A stretch of 31,055 nucleotides of DNA from JBKSMP01 sp964582055 (GCA_964582055.1 CAZOPT010000007.1:1-31055); one strand, 5' to 3'. Positions 6,943 through 15,453 are shown, counted from the stretch's first letter. Notes: a model not told the origin generated them from the sequence alone. A program made the numbers and translations.

Positions 6943-8661
6943 TTATTGTATTAATTCTGCCAGTGTTTTTTCTACTTGTTCTGTTACTTGTTTGCCGTTA
7001 CTTACGATAGGATTACCATTTTCGTTTCGTTTAACTTGAGTAATTGTTAATTTCGTTTCATTGTCTTTCCCATTTTTTACAATGTCTATAATTTGTTGAG
7101 CAGTTACTTCTTTTCCATCAATTAATATAGGTTTTTGCCCGTATTTTATAAAATAATTATCAATATTGAATTTCTCATGTTCATTTAACAAACCTAATGT
7201 TGTAGCGACTTGATGCATCGCAGTATCATTTAAGTTGAATACATTAATTTCTTCTTTAGGACTTGTGTCAATTTTTCCCGTTTCTTTATGACAAAGTCTT
7301 GTTAATTCTAAGCCTGTTGTGTCAAATGCATAATTTTTATTATTTCCCCCAAAAAGCTTTTTTTCATCTTCAGAAAGTTCATCATAATATTTACAAACTT
7401 CATATTTAGCTTTTTGAATAATAGGTTGCTTTTGTGCTCTTTTTAAAGTTTCTTGCTTGGCACCAGAAATGTCGTCTCCTATTCTTCTTTCTGAGATTGC
7501 ATTTAATGGCATTGAAATTCTTGTTGCTCCTTGTCCTCCATTCATATTCCAAAGATTATTTAAGGCAGAATCTTCAGGGGCTTTTAAATGAAACGTGTTT
7601 ATAGTTTTTGCTATACCTTCACAGTAGTTTTTCATTTCATTTATTTTATCTCGTGTATCATCATCCATTGTTTCAGGTAGGTCTTTGGCAAAATTTTTTA
7701 TTTCGCTCATGATGTTATTAAAAATTTTATTGAATTCTTCGCATTTCTTTTCAATATTATCATCATTGAACATAAGTATAGTTGCATCAATTTTAAAATT
7801 ATTGAATTTATCAGCATCTGTTTGTGGATTTTTTATTTTCTTTTTTTCTAATTGTCCTTCAATTGTTTTTCGTTCTTCTGTTGTGAACATGGTGGGGTTA
7901 AAAAATGTTTTTAATCCTTCTTCACAATGCGATATGTCAAATTTCCCATTTTTATCAAAAACTGCAGTCGTTAATGCTTCGGTTTTTGTCATACTAGTAT
8001 TTGACATCATTCCTCCCACAGAATAATAAGCTACTTGATCTAAGATCTCATGGGCTTTAGCGTAAGCTAGAATTTCTACAGAGTTGTTCTTTAAAATGGT
8101 TTGTTTTTGAGCCAAGCTTACTTTGTCGGAGAGTAGGAGAGCTGTTTTGACACCACGAGAACAATTTTTATCCCCCAATATACTGTTAAGGGTAGAGCTA
8201 TTTATGGTTTTTTGTGTTTCTTGGTTTAAAGCATTCAAAACCATTTGGCGGCGTTTAGAAGATCGTAAAGTGATTTTGTATTTCAAACTGCCAGTGATTT
8301 TATTTAATGCATTTACAAGAGTTGTGTTTGGTTCTTCTAGTTGGTTATTTGTTTTGTTTTCGGAGGGCTCTGATGCATCGGTTAAATTTAGTTTTGGGGA
8401 TTCATTTAGCCTTGATGTTTCTTGACTTTCATGGGTTCGTTTTTGAGGCTTAGGTGCTGGGTAGTTAGGTTTTGGACCTATGGGTTTGCGTGTTTTGTTA
8501 TTGCCATAACTTATTGTCATATTTCTATTTGTTTCACTTTTTCCTAAAATACCTGTTTGTGCAGCAGCATTTTCTTGTATATTTGATTTAGATGGGGATG
8601 TCTGAAATTGAGTTGAGGTAATAGTTTGGCTTGTATTTAAATTATTTATATTTGAAGGCAT
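6943..8661 (-). CDS. Unknown protein with Ser/Thr/Asn/Gln-rich N-terminus
   Basis: I do not recognise this 572-residue protein. Residues 1-120 are low-complexity, rich in S, T, N, Q and P, with almost no acidic residues in the first 25 and no hydrophobic signal. Residues about 120-572 look globular and mostly helical; the K/E-rich segment 260-370 could form coiled coils. There is no transmembrane segment. The N-terminal composition resembles type III secretion signals, and the start (MPSNI) is like that of the neighbouring Asn-rich protein (MPNSI), but this is suggestive only. It starts 119 bases from the SRP RNA gene, which points away from it. No good promoter or Shine-Dalgarno is seen before the ATG. 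Confidence 0.6.
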   Translation of the reverse strand: MPSNINNLNTSQTITSTQFQTSPSKSNIQENAAAQTGILGKSETNRNMTISYGNNKTRKPIGPKPNYPAPKPQKRTHESQETSRLNESPKLNLTDASEPSENKTNNQLEEPNTTLVNALNKITGSLKYKITLRSSKRRQMVLNALNQETQKTINSSTLNSILGDKNCSRGVKTALLLSDKVSLAQKQTILKNNSVEILAYAKAHEILDQVAYYSVGGMMSNTSMTKTEALTTAVFDKNGKFDISHCEEGLKTFFNPTMFTTEERKTIEGQLEKKKIKNPQTDADKFNNFKIDATILMFNDDNIEKKCEEFNKIFNNIMSEIKNFAKDLPETMDDDTRDKINEMKNYCEGIAKTINTFHLKAPEDSALNNLWNMNGGQGATRISMPLNAISERRIGDDISGAKQETLKRAQKQPIIQKAKYEVCKYYDELSEDEKKLFGGNNKNYAFDTTGLELTRLCHKETGKIDTSPKEEINVFNLNDTAMHQVATTLGLLNEHEKFNIDNYFIKYGQKPILIDGKEVTAQQIIDIVKNGKDNETKLTITQVKRNENGNPIVSNGKQVTEQVEKTLAELIQ

Positions 8662-8744
8662 AATATCTTTTTTGTAGCAATTTTTATGCCGATTACTTTT
8701 TTATTGTTTTTGGTGTTGAGATTTCAAAAGAATTCACAAAAACC

Positions 8745-8773
8745 TTGACAAGGCTTGTTTTATCTATGAAACT
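8745..8773 (+). promoter_or_regulatory. Predicted promoter of the SRP RNA gene
   Basis: A perfect -35 box TTGACA (8745-8750) is followed after 17 bases by GAAACT (8768-8773), a weak -10 box. Six bases later is 8780, the first base of the outer RNA stem, which fits the expected transcription start. Confidence 0.5.
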
Positions 8774-8779
8774 GCAATC

Positions 8780-8877
8780 ATAGCTGGGTTCTATGCAAGA
8801 ACAATAGATGAACCCCGTCAGGGCCGGAAGGCAGCAGCGGTAGTTTTATTGTTCTGTGCCGTAGAGTGCCTAGCTAT
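8780..8877 (+). ncRNA. ffs: Small bacterial signal recognition particle RNA (4.5S)
   Basis: This is the RNA of the SRP, which with Ffh targets nascent membrane and secreted proteins. The invariant apical domain is plain: GTCAGGGCCGGAAGGCAGCA (8817-8836) contains the GGAA tetraloop and the asymmetric Ffh-binding loop. The two arms pair as one long hairpin: ATAGCT...GGG (8780-8788) with CCTAGCTAT (8869-8877), and AGAACAAT (8798-8805) with ATTGTTCT (8848-8855). The length, 98 nt, is typical of the 4.5S type without an Alu domain. The closing stem runs into a T-run (8877-8883), so it also serves as the terminator. The 3' end overlaps the stop codon of the convergent gene at 8870-9457. Confidence 0.95.
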
Positions 8878-9457
8878 TTTTTTGGTTCTTTTTGTGTTCA
8901 ATAAATGCATTTAAGAGAGCTTTGTAGTTGGACTCTGCGTGGGTTTTTTGAAATTCTGCTAATTGGTTGATTATTCCTTCGGCTGTTTCATTAGTAGTAG
9001 ATATTCCATTATTACTTAGGGCTGTAATCATTTCCATTCCTATTATATTTTTTGCGATTCCTTCCTTTTGGCTTAATTCTTCAAAATTTATAACATCTTC
9101 TCTCTTTTTCTTATCTTCAAAGTCTGAAATTACTTTGAGGTCTTCCGTTACCATTTTTAGTAGCGATTCGATTTCTTTTAAATCTAATTTTTGATTGATT
9201 TCTTCAGCAATTGTCGTCAATAATTCATTGAAATGTGGTGATTTATTGGGCCTATTTGCATAGCTTTGTAAAGCTTGTTTGTAATTACTATATTTTGTTT
9301 CAAATTCTGACCATTCATTGTTTTGTGTAGATTTTTTTATATCATTAATTTTTTCATCCAGTTGCTTAAAATGTTCTTCAATTGTAACATCATTTATTTT
9401 TTCGTCGTTATTATTGTTGACAGGTTGTAGTTGGTCGTCTGTTTGGGGATTTTTCAT
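8870..9457 (-). CDS. Unknown small helical protein next to the SRP RNA gene
   Basis: I do not recognise this 195-residue protein. It is hydrophilic, very rich in K, E, N and Q, and predicted mostly helical; residues about 25-125 have coiled-coil character. There is no signal peptide or membrane segment. An in-frame stop four codons before the ATG fixes the start region. The TAG stop (8870-8872) lies inside the 3' stem of the SRP RNA on the other strand. The ATG lies in the 55-base sequence repeated across the assembly gap. If the contig ends are merged, the end of the upstream Asn-rich gene overlaps the start of this gene by about 47 bases in another frame, suggesting coupled expression. Confidence 0.6.
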   Translation of the reverse strand: MKNPQTDDQLQPVNNNNDEKINDVTIEEHFKQLDEKINDIKKSTQNNEWSEFETKYSNYKQALQSYANRPNKSPHFNELLTTIAEEINQKLDLKEIESLLKMVTEDLKVISDFEDKKKREDVINFEELSQKEGIAKNIIGMEMITALSNNGISTTNETAEGIINQLAEFQKTHAESNYKALLNAFIEHKKNQKNS

Positions 9458-9511
9458 TAAGTTCTTTCAATTGATTAGAATATGATTCCCCTTGTTTAGA
9501 AGAGATTGTTT
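9457..9511. repeat. Left copy of the 55-bp sequence flanking the assembly gap
   Basis: These 55 bases run directly into the N-run and are identical to 9612-9666 on its other side. The match ends exactly at the last called base. Confidence 0.9.
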
Positions 9512-9611
9512 NNNNNNNNNNNNNNNNNNNNNNNNNNNNNNNNNNNNNNNNNNNNNNNNNNNNNNNNNNNNNNNNNNNNNNNNNNNNNNNNNNNNNNNNN
9601 NNNNNNNNNNN
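9512..9611. other. Assembly gap of exactly 100 N
   Basis: There are exactly 100 undetermined bases, the conventional size for a gap of unknown length. Its two edges carry the same 55 bases, the pattern left when two contigs that overlap by one assembly k-mer are scaffolded instead of joined. Any protein read through it is artificial. Confidence 0.95.
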
Positions 9612-9666
9612 TTAAGTTCTTTCAATTGATTAGAATATGATTCCCCTTGTTTAGAAGAGATTGTTT
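9612..9666. repeat. Right copy of the 55-bp sequence flanking the assembly gap
   Basis: Identical to 9457-9511; it begins at the first base after the N-run. On the minus strand it encodes the residues around SSKQGESYSNQLKEL of the Asn-rich protein. Confidence 0.9.
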
Positions 9667-11047
9667 CTAGACTGATAGTGTTATTATTTTCCGGAGAGGA
9701 AGTAGTTTTATCTTGTTTTTGAGCATCTGTAGGAGGGATAGTCTCAGAATTGTCGTTTGTAATTTCGCTGTTTTGGGATTTTACTTCATCTTGATTATTA
9801 GCATTGTCTGTATTATTTGTTGAGGTTTGATTGCTATTTAAATCACTATTATTTTTAATACCATCTGTTTGATTTTGTTGTTCTTGATTTTCTATGATAT
9901 TTTGTGAGTTGTTATTGTCTATCGTTTTAGGTTGTGTATTTGGGTTGGCATTAGAGATGCTGAAGCTTCCAGCGCTGCTTTTAACAGATGCTTTTAGATA
10001 TTCCTCAATAATCCAACACTTCTTTTCTTCATTTGCCGTAGCCCAATAGTTCCAAAAGGCGTTTGCTTTAGCTTCATCAGTTTTATCAGTGTTATTAGGA
10101 AAGATTACATCCCAGACGTGGCTAGCTTGTATTTCTTCAGGGCCAGCTTCCTCGTTGTCTTCATTCAGAAGTCCAGATGTATTATAAACTGAAATCGTTA
10201 ATTTCTTTTTATTTGGGTCTACTGTCGTTTTTATGGTCTCGCCATCGGGCAATACACGATATTGAATTTGACCGCCATTTGCAAGTGCGGCTAGATCATC
10301 TTTATCTAAAGGTCCAACGGTTTCAGGATTTATGTTTATAGGAACATTTAATTTAGGTTGTGTATTTTCTTTTACTTCTTCTAATTTATCTTTAAAAGCT
10401 TGCATGCACGTAACGGCTTCTTTACTACATTTTCCAGTGATATGGAAGTCGAATTGTCCGTCTTTTATAAAGATTGTACCTTTAATACCTGCCGTTTTAA
10501 TTGTACTTTGATCTAGTCCGAATGCTGTAAAGTTGATATTGCCTTGGGTGTCAATAAGACCTTGTTCTTTAAGTTTATTTATAAGAGTTTCTGCATCTTT
10601 TGTGTTGACTTCTTGTGAATCAGGGTTGAAATAAGCTTGAATGGATTCATTAATTTTTTCATTTGAACATGAATGTTGTTTTGAAGAGGTTTCTTTAGTG
10701 ATGGTAGTACCATCTAAGCTTTTTGATTCTGGAAGAATTTGTGGGTTGTTTCCACTAAGTTGATTTTCACTGTTGTTGTTTTCACTCAAAGCTCCTTCAA
10801 GGAGTGGATTCATTTCTGAGTCATAGATTTTACGGATGCCAGTAGTAGAGTTTTCTGTTTGTTTTAGGTTATTTGTCTCATTGTTAGTAATATTGGGATT
10901 CTTTTCTTCTTGATTGATATTAATAGGGTTATTAGTAGTTTGGTTTATAGTATTAAGGTTGGTCTGGCTATTATTAGAATTAAAACCGTTTACTTGTGTG
11001 ATTTCTTGTGATTGAGTTTGCTGAGATGTTGAGATCGAATTTGGCAT
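9612..11047 (-). CDS. Unknown Asn/Thr/Ser-rich protein, 3' end at assembly gap
   Basis: I do not recognise it. Of the protein, 478 residues are readable before the gap. Residues 1-130 and 345-478 are low-complexity linkers dominated by N, T, S, Q and E. The middle (about 130-340) looks folded, with alternating strands and helices and a few cysteines. There is no hydrophobic signal; the N-terminus (MPNSIST) is polar and non-acidic, as in the 572-residue neighbour. If the 55-base flanks are one sequence, the frame continues for 15 codons to a TAA at 9411-9413, giving 493 residues and overlapping the next gene. Any C-terminus read through the N-run is an artefact. A good promoter lies directly before the ATG. 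A secreted effector or structural role is possible but unproven. Confidence 0.6.
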
Positions 11048-11053
11048 TTTTTT

Positions 11054-11082
11054 ATTCTAAAAAATTGGCTAAGCTTTAGCAA
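11054..11082 (-). promoter_or_regulatory. Predicted promoter of the Asn-rich gene
   Basis: On the minus strand TTGCTA (11077-11082) and TAGAAT (11054-11059) are separated by 17 bases. Six A residues separate the -10 box from the ATG at 11047, so the transcript is predicted to start on the start codon. Confidence 0.55.
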
Positions 11083-11135
11083 TAAAAATTTATCTGGAGC
11101 AATGAAATTTTTCAAAAACTAGAATTTGGGGGCGT

Positions 11136-11996
11136 TTACAATTGGCTGGCTTGTGCGAAACGCATTTCCCAATAATTACGGAAATCTTCTTTAGAAATGG
11201 TTTTTGGGCAATATTGATGGGCACCCAAGAACTCTATCCCAATAAACTTGGTGGTGGAAAACTCTTTTTTAAGGCTTTGGGCGACATCCTGTAGATTTTT
11301 GGCACGATCGTCGATAAGCACAATACACTTAGGAATCCAATTGATTTTTCTTAAAAAGGCACAAAGCACAGTTCCTTTAGTTGTAGTACCGTTTTCGCTA
11401 TTGGAGCAAAGTACGCCTTTGTAAAAACAAGGATACTGCGAACGATAAGGTGGACATTCTGTTAAAACAAAATCTTCATCGTCGAATTGACCTTCAAAAC
11501 AGATGTTCTTTTCTTTTAATTGTTCATAACGTAATTGTTCTAAACGTTCAAAATGGAGTATTGGTCCTGTAAAAGTTGCTGTAAATGCTATCGTTTTGAT
11601 CCCATTTAATGCTTTCAAAAAATCATAAACGTGGTTGTCGACCAAACGCTGTTCGTGTAAGAAAGAATAAATAAATGGTAAAGTCTTATCGAGGTGAGAA
11701 TAAGGTTTTTCAATTTTACGATACGTTTTTATATATTTTCTTACATTAGGAATAAAAAATGCCGGATGATTGGGTTGTAAAAGCGTCAAATCAATGTCTA
11801 AAGCACATAAAACGTCTTTTTTATCAAAAGGAGCAATTCTTTTTTCGACATAAGCATGAACATCCTGCATGCTTTTTAATGTCTTACAGATCCCTAACTT
11901 TTTTATTTTGAACAAAGATAACACCGCTACCCAAATTCCTACAATTACGATTAAATGTTTTATGACTTCTTTAAAGTCTCCATGAATCTTTATCAT
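11136..11996 (-). CDS. DUF2608 family HAD-like protein, membrane-anchored
   Basis: The 286-residue protein has one hydrophobic N-terminal segment (about 12-30) and then a HAD-superfamily core: motif I LDIDLT (nucleophile D67, D69), a motif II Thr near 139 (FTATF), a candidate motif III Lys in TTTKG (K207) and motif IV IDD (D229, D230) followed by RAKNL. This matches the DUF2608 family, known mostly from Chlamydiae, Legionella and other host-associated bacteria; its substrate is unknown. All catalytic acids are kept, so phosphohydrolase activity is plausible. It is the last gene of the sufS-sufU-maf-lptF unit, 14 bases after the permease. Confidence 0.72.
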   Translation of the reverse strand: MIKIHGDFKEVIKHLIVIVGIWVAVLSLFKIKKLGICKTLKSMQDVHAYVEKRIAPFDKKDVLCALDIDLTLLQPNHPAFFIPNVRKYIKTYRKIEKPYSHLDKTLPFIYSFLHEQRLVDNHVYDFLKALNGIKTIAFTATFTGPILHFERLEQLRYEQLKEKNICFEGQFDDEDFVLTECPPYRSQYPCFYKGVLCSNSENGTTTKGTVLCAFLRKINWIPKCIVLIDDRAKNLQDVAQSLKKEFSTTKFIGIEFLGAHQYCPKTISKEDFRNYWEMRFAQASQL

Positions 11997-12010
11997 TTGG
12001 CAAGATTATT

Positions 12011-13120
12011 TTAATGCTGAAGTGTTTTTCTTATAAGTTTGTATCCAATACCCTGAAAAAGAATGTTTGGGAACCATACGAGTAGATCTGGACGTAAATA
12101 AGGTTTGGATTCCAACCATGAAATTGCCATGACGATAAAATAAAAACTAAGCGCAAGTGCAACCGCTAAAACGATGTTTGCAGACGTTTCTGCACGGCTT
12201 AACTTGATGCCTAGAGGTATTGCGATTAAAATTAATGACAATATAGCAAATGACATAACGGCGTTTTTCTGTATTTCCAGATTTATAATGGTTTTGTTGT
12301 GTCCAGTAGCTTGACGACGTTGTTCCAGTAACTCAGAAAGTGTCATATAACCCAAGCGTTTTACAAAAGTACCGCTGCCTAACAAACTGTTTAAGGGTAA
12401 TGCAACTGCTGTATTTTCAAAAATGATAGGTTGCGTTTCAACGTGACCATTGGCTTGAGTGGTATGCTTTTCACCCATACCATGCATCAGTGTTAGAATA
12501 ATACTGTTTTGTTTTTCATCATAACGTAAAAAACCCTTCTCGGAATGCAAAAAAATATTAACACCAGATCTCTGCTTCCCATCAAATTCCCAAAGCCAGC
12601 ATTGATCTACCCAATCATTCTTTTTGTCTTGAATGTAAAACATATAACCTGGGAAATCCTTTACAAATGTACCAGCTTGAATGAATTGAAGAGGTTTTTG
12701 GCGAATAATATTACTTAAAGCCGATCGATAATAGGTAATCGAATTAGGTCCCCAGTGAAAATTGACGTACAAGCTGAAAATCGTTCCTAGCGAAGCAATG
12801 CAAATAAGTGGTGCAATAATCGTGTATAAACTTAAACCTGAAGCCTTCATTGCAACCAGTTCGTTTTGAGAAGATAGACGTCCTAATACCAGTAAAGTAG
12901 CTGTCAACATCCCTAAGGGTAATGCATAAGCAACCATTGATGGGATTAAATGAAACAAGGTATTGAAGAAAAAAGACCATGCAATTTTTCCGCTAGCTAA
13001 CAAAGGCAAAACTTCTTTGAGTGCATTTCCTACAATTAGTACAAATACAAATAATGCAATTGTATAGAAAGATGCGAAAAAAAACTGCCTTAATAAATAC
13101 CTTTGCAGCGTATTTAACAT
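12011..13120 (-). CDS. LptF/LptG family lipopolysaccharide export permease
   Basis: Belongs to the YjgP/YjgQ family. Its members form the inner-membrane part of the Lpt machine that extracts LPS and passes it to the periplasmic bridge with LptB and LptC. The chain begins LQRYLLRQF and has an N-terminal transmembrane bundle (to about residue 130) containing the family motif around LSSQNELVAMKASG. A periplasmic beta-jellyroll region (about 130-270) and a C-terminal bundle ending at WFPN follow. I choose ATG 13120 (369 residues): the frame stays open to a TTG at 13159, but that adds 13 polar residues before the usual family start. LptF and LptG cannot be told apart here. It fits with kdsA in showing an LPS-containing outer membrane. 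Confidence 0.85.
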   Translation of the reverse strand: MLNTLQRYLLRQFFFASFYTIALFVFVLIVGNALKEVLPLLASGKIAWSFFFNTLFHLIPSMVAYALPLGMLTATLLVLGRLSSQNELVAMKASGLSLYTIIAPLICIASLGTIFSLYVNFHWGPNSITYYRSALSNIIRQKPLQFIQAGTFVKDFPGYMFYIQDKKNDWVDQCWLWEFDGKQRSGVNIFLHSEKGFLRYDEKQNSIILTLMHGMGEKHTTQANGHVETQPIIFENTAVALPLNSLLGSGTFVKRLGYMTLSELLEQRRQATGHNKTIINLEIQKNAVMSFAILSLILIAIPLGIKLSRAETSANIVLAVALALSFYFIVMAISWLESKPYLRPDLLVWFPNILFQGIGYKLIRKTLQH

Positions 13121-13165
13121 ATAATTAGTTGTAACAGATTCTTGAAGCTTGTAGAGCAAATTTTA

Positions 13166-13732
13166 TTAAAATTTACTTTTTAAAATTAATTCTGAGAATT
13201 TTTCAACGGGAAAGCCAACAACATTGCTTTCTGAACCAGAAATACATGCAAAGGTTTGTGTCAGAGGATCTTGGATAGCGTAAGCGCCAGATTTGTCTAA
13301 AGGATGGACAGTTTTAAAGTATTCATCGATAAAATCATCCGTTAAAGGCTTGAAATGAACGAAAGTCTTGTCGAAAAAGTTTTTCAAATATTGTTTGGCT
13401 TTGCAAATAACACTAACAGCTGTAATAACTGTATGCTGCTTGCCTGCTAATTGTTGTAGCATGTATTTTGCTTCAAGCATATCATTAGGTTTATAAAAAA
13501 TTTTCCCTCCTAATGTAACAATCGTGTCTGCACCAATAACATGAGCTTGTGGATATAGTTTTGTAATGTACTCAGCTTTTTTTTGCGCATTGTTTTGTGC
13601 AATTACCTCAGGATGTGAATGAAAAGCAACATTGACCTCTTCTACATCAGCACTTGCACAGCTAAAAGTAATGCCTAAAGAAGTTAATAATTCTTTTCTA
13701 CGCGGAGAATTTGAAGCTAAAATCCAATCCAT
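13166..13732 (-). CDS. maf: Maf-like nucleoside triphosphate pyrophosphatase
   Basis: Hydrolyses nucleoside triphosphates to monophosphate and pyrophosphate; family members remove dTTP/UTP or modified pyrimidine nucleotides. The signature ASNSPRRKELL (6-16), the catalytic GADT (D69), the DKSGAYAIQ segment (146-154) and SNVVGFP near the end are all present. At 188 residues it has the normal length. It lies three bases after sufU and 45 bases before the chosen lptF start. Whether it is the YhdE (dTTP/UTP) or YceF (m7GTP) type cannot be settled by eye; the DKSGAYAIQ motif favours YhdE. Confidence 0.9.
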   Translation of the reverse strand: MDWILASNSPRRKELLTSLGITFSCASADVEEVNVAFHSHPEVIAQNNAQKKAEYITKLYPQAHVIGADTIVTLGGKIFYKPNDMLEAKYMLQQLAGKQHTVITAVSVICKAKQYLKNFFDKTFVHFKPLTDDFIDEYFKTVHPLDKSGAYAIQDPLTQTFACISGSESNVVGFPVEKFSELILKSKF

Positions 13733-13735
13733 CTA

Positions 13736-14212
13736 TTATAAATGACAGCAGCAATTACCTGAACATGAGTTGTGATTATGACAACACGCTTGTTTCTCTT
13801 TAAGTGCATTAAGGAAAGTATGCCAAGCTAAGGTTGCACATTTAAGCCTTGCGGGAAATTTCCTTACGCCTAATAAAGCTTCCATTTCGCCTAAATCACT
13901 GGGAATGGCTTGCTTTTCATCGTTGAGTAATTGAATAAAAACCTGCGATTTTTCTTGAGCTTCTTTAACAGATAACCCTTTTAAAGCTTCCGTCATTAGA
14001 GATGCAGATGCTTTACAAATTGCACAACCTTCTCCTTTAAAGCTTATTTTTTCTATTTTCCCTTCACTTACAACAACAAATATCGAAATTTCATCTCCGC
14101 AAAGAGGATTATGTCCATAAGCCTGATGAGTTGCGTCAGGTAAGATTTCAAAATTATTAGGATGCTCATTGTGGGAGAGCAAAACTTCTTGATAAATTTC
14201 CTCTAAATTCAT
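13736..14212 (-). CDS. sufU: SufU-type Fe-S assembly protein with Cys/His-rich tail
   Basis: Partner of the cysteine desulfurase SufS: in the SufU family a bound zinc activates SufS and accepts its persulfide. Ligand positions are C38 and D40 (NPLCGD), C63 (GEGC) and C125 (RLKC). The extra segment ending GVRKFPARLKCATLAW separates SufU from IscU. The last 17 residues are unusual: ACCHNHNSCSGNCCCHL packs seven Cys and three His, an added metal-binding or thiol tail. The ATG overlaps the sufS stop (ATGA), so the two are coupled. Confidence 0.9.
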   Translation of the reverse strand: MNLEEIYQEVLLSHNEHPNNFEILPDATHQAYGHNPLCGDEISIFVVVSEGKIEKISFKGEGCAICKASASLMTEALKGLSVKEAQEKSQVFIQLLNDEKQAIPSDLGEMEALLGVRKFPARLKCATLAWHTFLNALKEKQACCHNHNSCSGNCCCHL

Positions 14213-15453
14213 AGCTTGAATATCTTTAAAACGTGCTCTAAAGCCTTTGCTAATTGATCTACTTCTTCACAAGTATTATATAAGCCAAAAGACGCTCTTA
14301 CTACGCCACCTTTACAGCCTAATCGTTGCATCAAAGGCTGGCAGCAATGATAGCCTGCACGAAGTGCGATGTTGTCATGATTAACAATGGTAGCCACATC
14401 ATGTGGATGGACGCCATCAATAAGAAAAGGTACAACCGCTACCCGTTTTTGAGGGTTTCCAATGACATGAATATGAGGAACAGTTTGCAAAGCTTTTTCA
14501 GCATAACGTACAACTTTATCCTCATAAGTTGTTAGATCTTCCCATGAAAATTGTTGCAAATAATCAATAGCGGTTCCCATTCCAATAATATCTGCAACGG
14601 GTGGTGTCCCAGCTTCAAATCGACTTGGAATTCCTGCTGGCGTAAATGAATCAATAAAAACAGCTTCCATCATGGTTCCACCCCCATGGTAAGGTGGAAG
14701 CTCTTCCAAAATAGAACGTTTTCCATAAAAAAATCCAGATCCCATAGGTCCGTACATTTTGTGTCCTGAGCCTACGAGAAAATCACAACCCAACTCTTTG
14801 ACACAAATGGGGATATGAGCTAAAGCTTGTGCGCCATCAACGAGAACGAACGTGCCATTTGCATGTGCCTTAGCGATTATTTTTTTTAAGGGAGGTACGG
14901 TCCCTAAAACGTTAGAAACATGTGTTATTGCTAATAATTTTGTTTTAGGGGTTAACAATTCATTGAGTTGATCAAGATTGACATCGCCATTCGGTAAAAT
15001 ACGCCAACCTTTAACACGAATGCCTCTCTTTTGTTGTTGTAATTGCCAAGGAATGATGTTCGAATGATGTTCCAATTCTGAAACAATAACTTCATCCTCT
15101 TCTTTTAAAAATCGTTGACCAAAGATTTCCGCAATACAATTGATAGCTTCCGTAGCGCCTCGCGTAAAAACAATTTCTTCCTTAAATTCTGCACCAATAA
15201 ATTGTGCCAAAGTTTCGCGTGTTTTTTCATAAGCTTCTGTGGATAATTTTCCCCAATCATAAAAGCTTCTATGAACATTCGAATTTTTATTGATGTAAAA
15301 ATCGTTTAATGTATCAATCACACACTGCGGTTTTTGCGTAGTAGCTGAATTGTCTAAATAAACAACAGGTTGACCTTTTCCATTACAATAGGTTAAAGCT
15401 GGAAAATCGTTCCGAATCTGTGTTATATCAATCGCTCTTTTTGAAACTAGCAT
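14209..15453 (-). CDS. sufS: SufS-type cysteine desulfurase
   Basis: A PLP enzyme that takes sulfur from cysteine for iron-sulfur clusters. The 414-residue chain shows LDNSATTQKP (34-42), the PLP-binding Lys in GSGHKMYGPMG (K232), RFEAGTPP (278-285) and the catalytic cysteine in RAGYHC (C370), followed by a second Cys where Ala is usual. It is group II (SufS), matching the adjacent sufU. A Shine-Dalgarno-like GAGGGG lies about nine bases before the ATG. tRNA-Gln ends 22 bases upstream and no promoter is visible in between, so the transcript probably begins at the tRNA. Confidence 0.95.
   Translation of the reverse strand: MLVSKRAIDITQIRNDFPALTYCNGKGQPVVYLDNSATTQKPQCVIDTLNDFYINKNSNVHRSFYDWGKLSTEAYEKTRETLAQFIGAEFKEEIVFTRGATEAINCIAEIFGQRFLKEEDEVIVSELEHHSNIIPWQLQQQKRGIRVKGWRILPNGDVNLDQLNELLTPKTKLLAITHVSNVLGTVPPLKKIIAKAHANGTFVLVDGAQALAHIPICVKELGCDFLVGSGHKMYGPMGSGFFYGKRSILEELPPYHGGGTMMEAVFIDSFTPAGIPSRFEAGTPPVADIIGMGTAIDYLQQFSWEDLTTYEDKVVRYAEKALQTVPHIHVIGNPQKRVAVVPFLIDGVHPHDVATIVNHDNIALRAGYHCCQPLMQRLGCKGGVVRASFGLYNTCEEVDQLAKALEHVLKIFKL

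Noticed and set aside
7685..8026. 113-codon plus-strand frame inside the 572-residue gene.
   Set aside because: It is the hydrophobic mirror of a Lys/Asn-rich coding strand, with no start signal of its own.
9467..9611. C-terminal extension of the Asn-rich protein read through the N-run (ending GNHILIN).
   Set aside because: It depends on the arbitrary 100-base gap length; it translates the left copy of the 55-base flank in the wrong frame.
13121..13159. TTG start for the LptF/G permease.
   Set aside because: It adds 13 polar residues before the family-typical N-terminus; the ATG at 13120 fits better.
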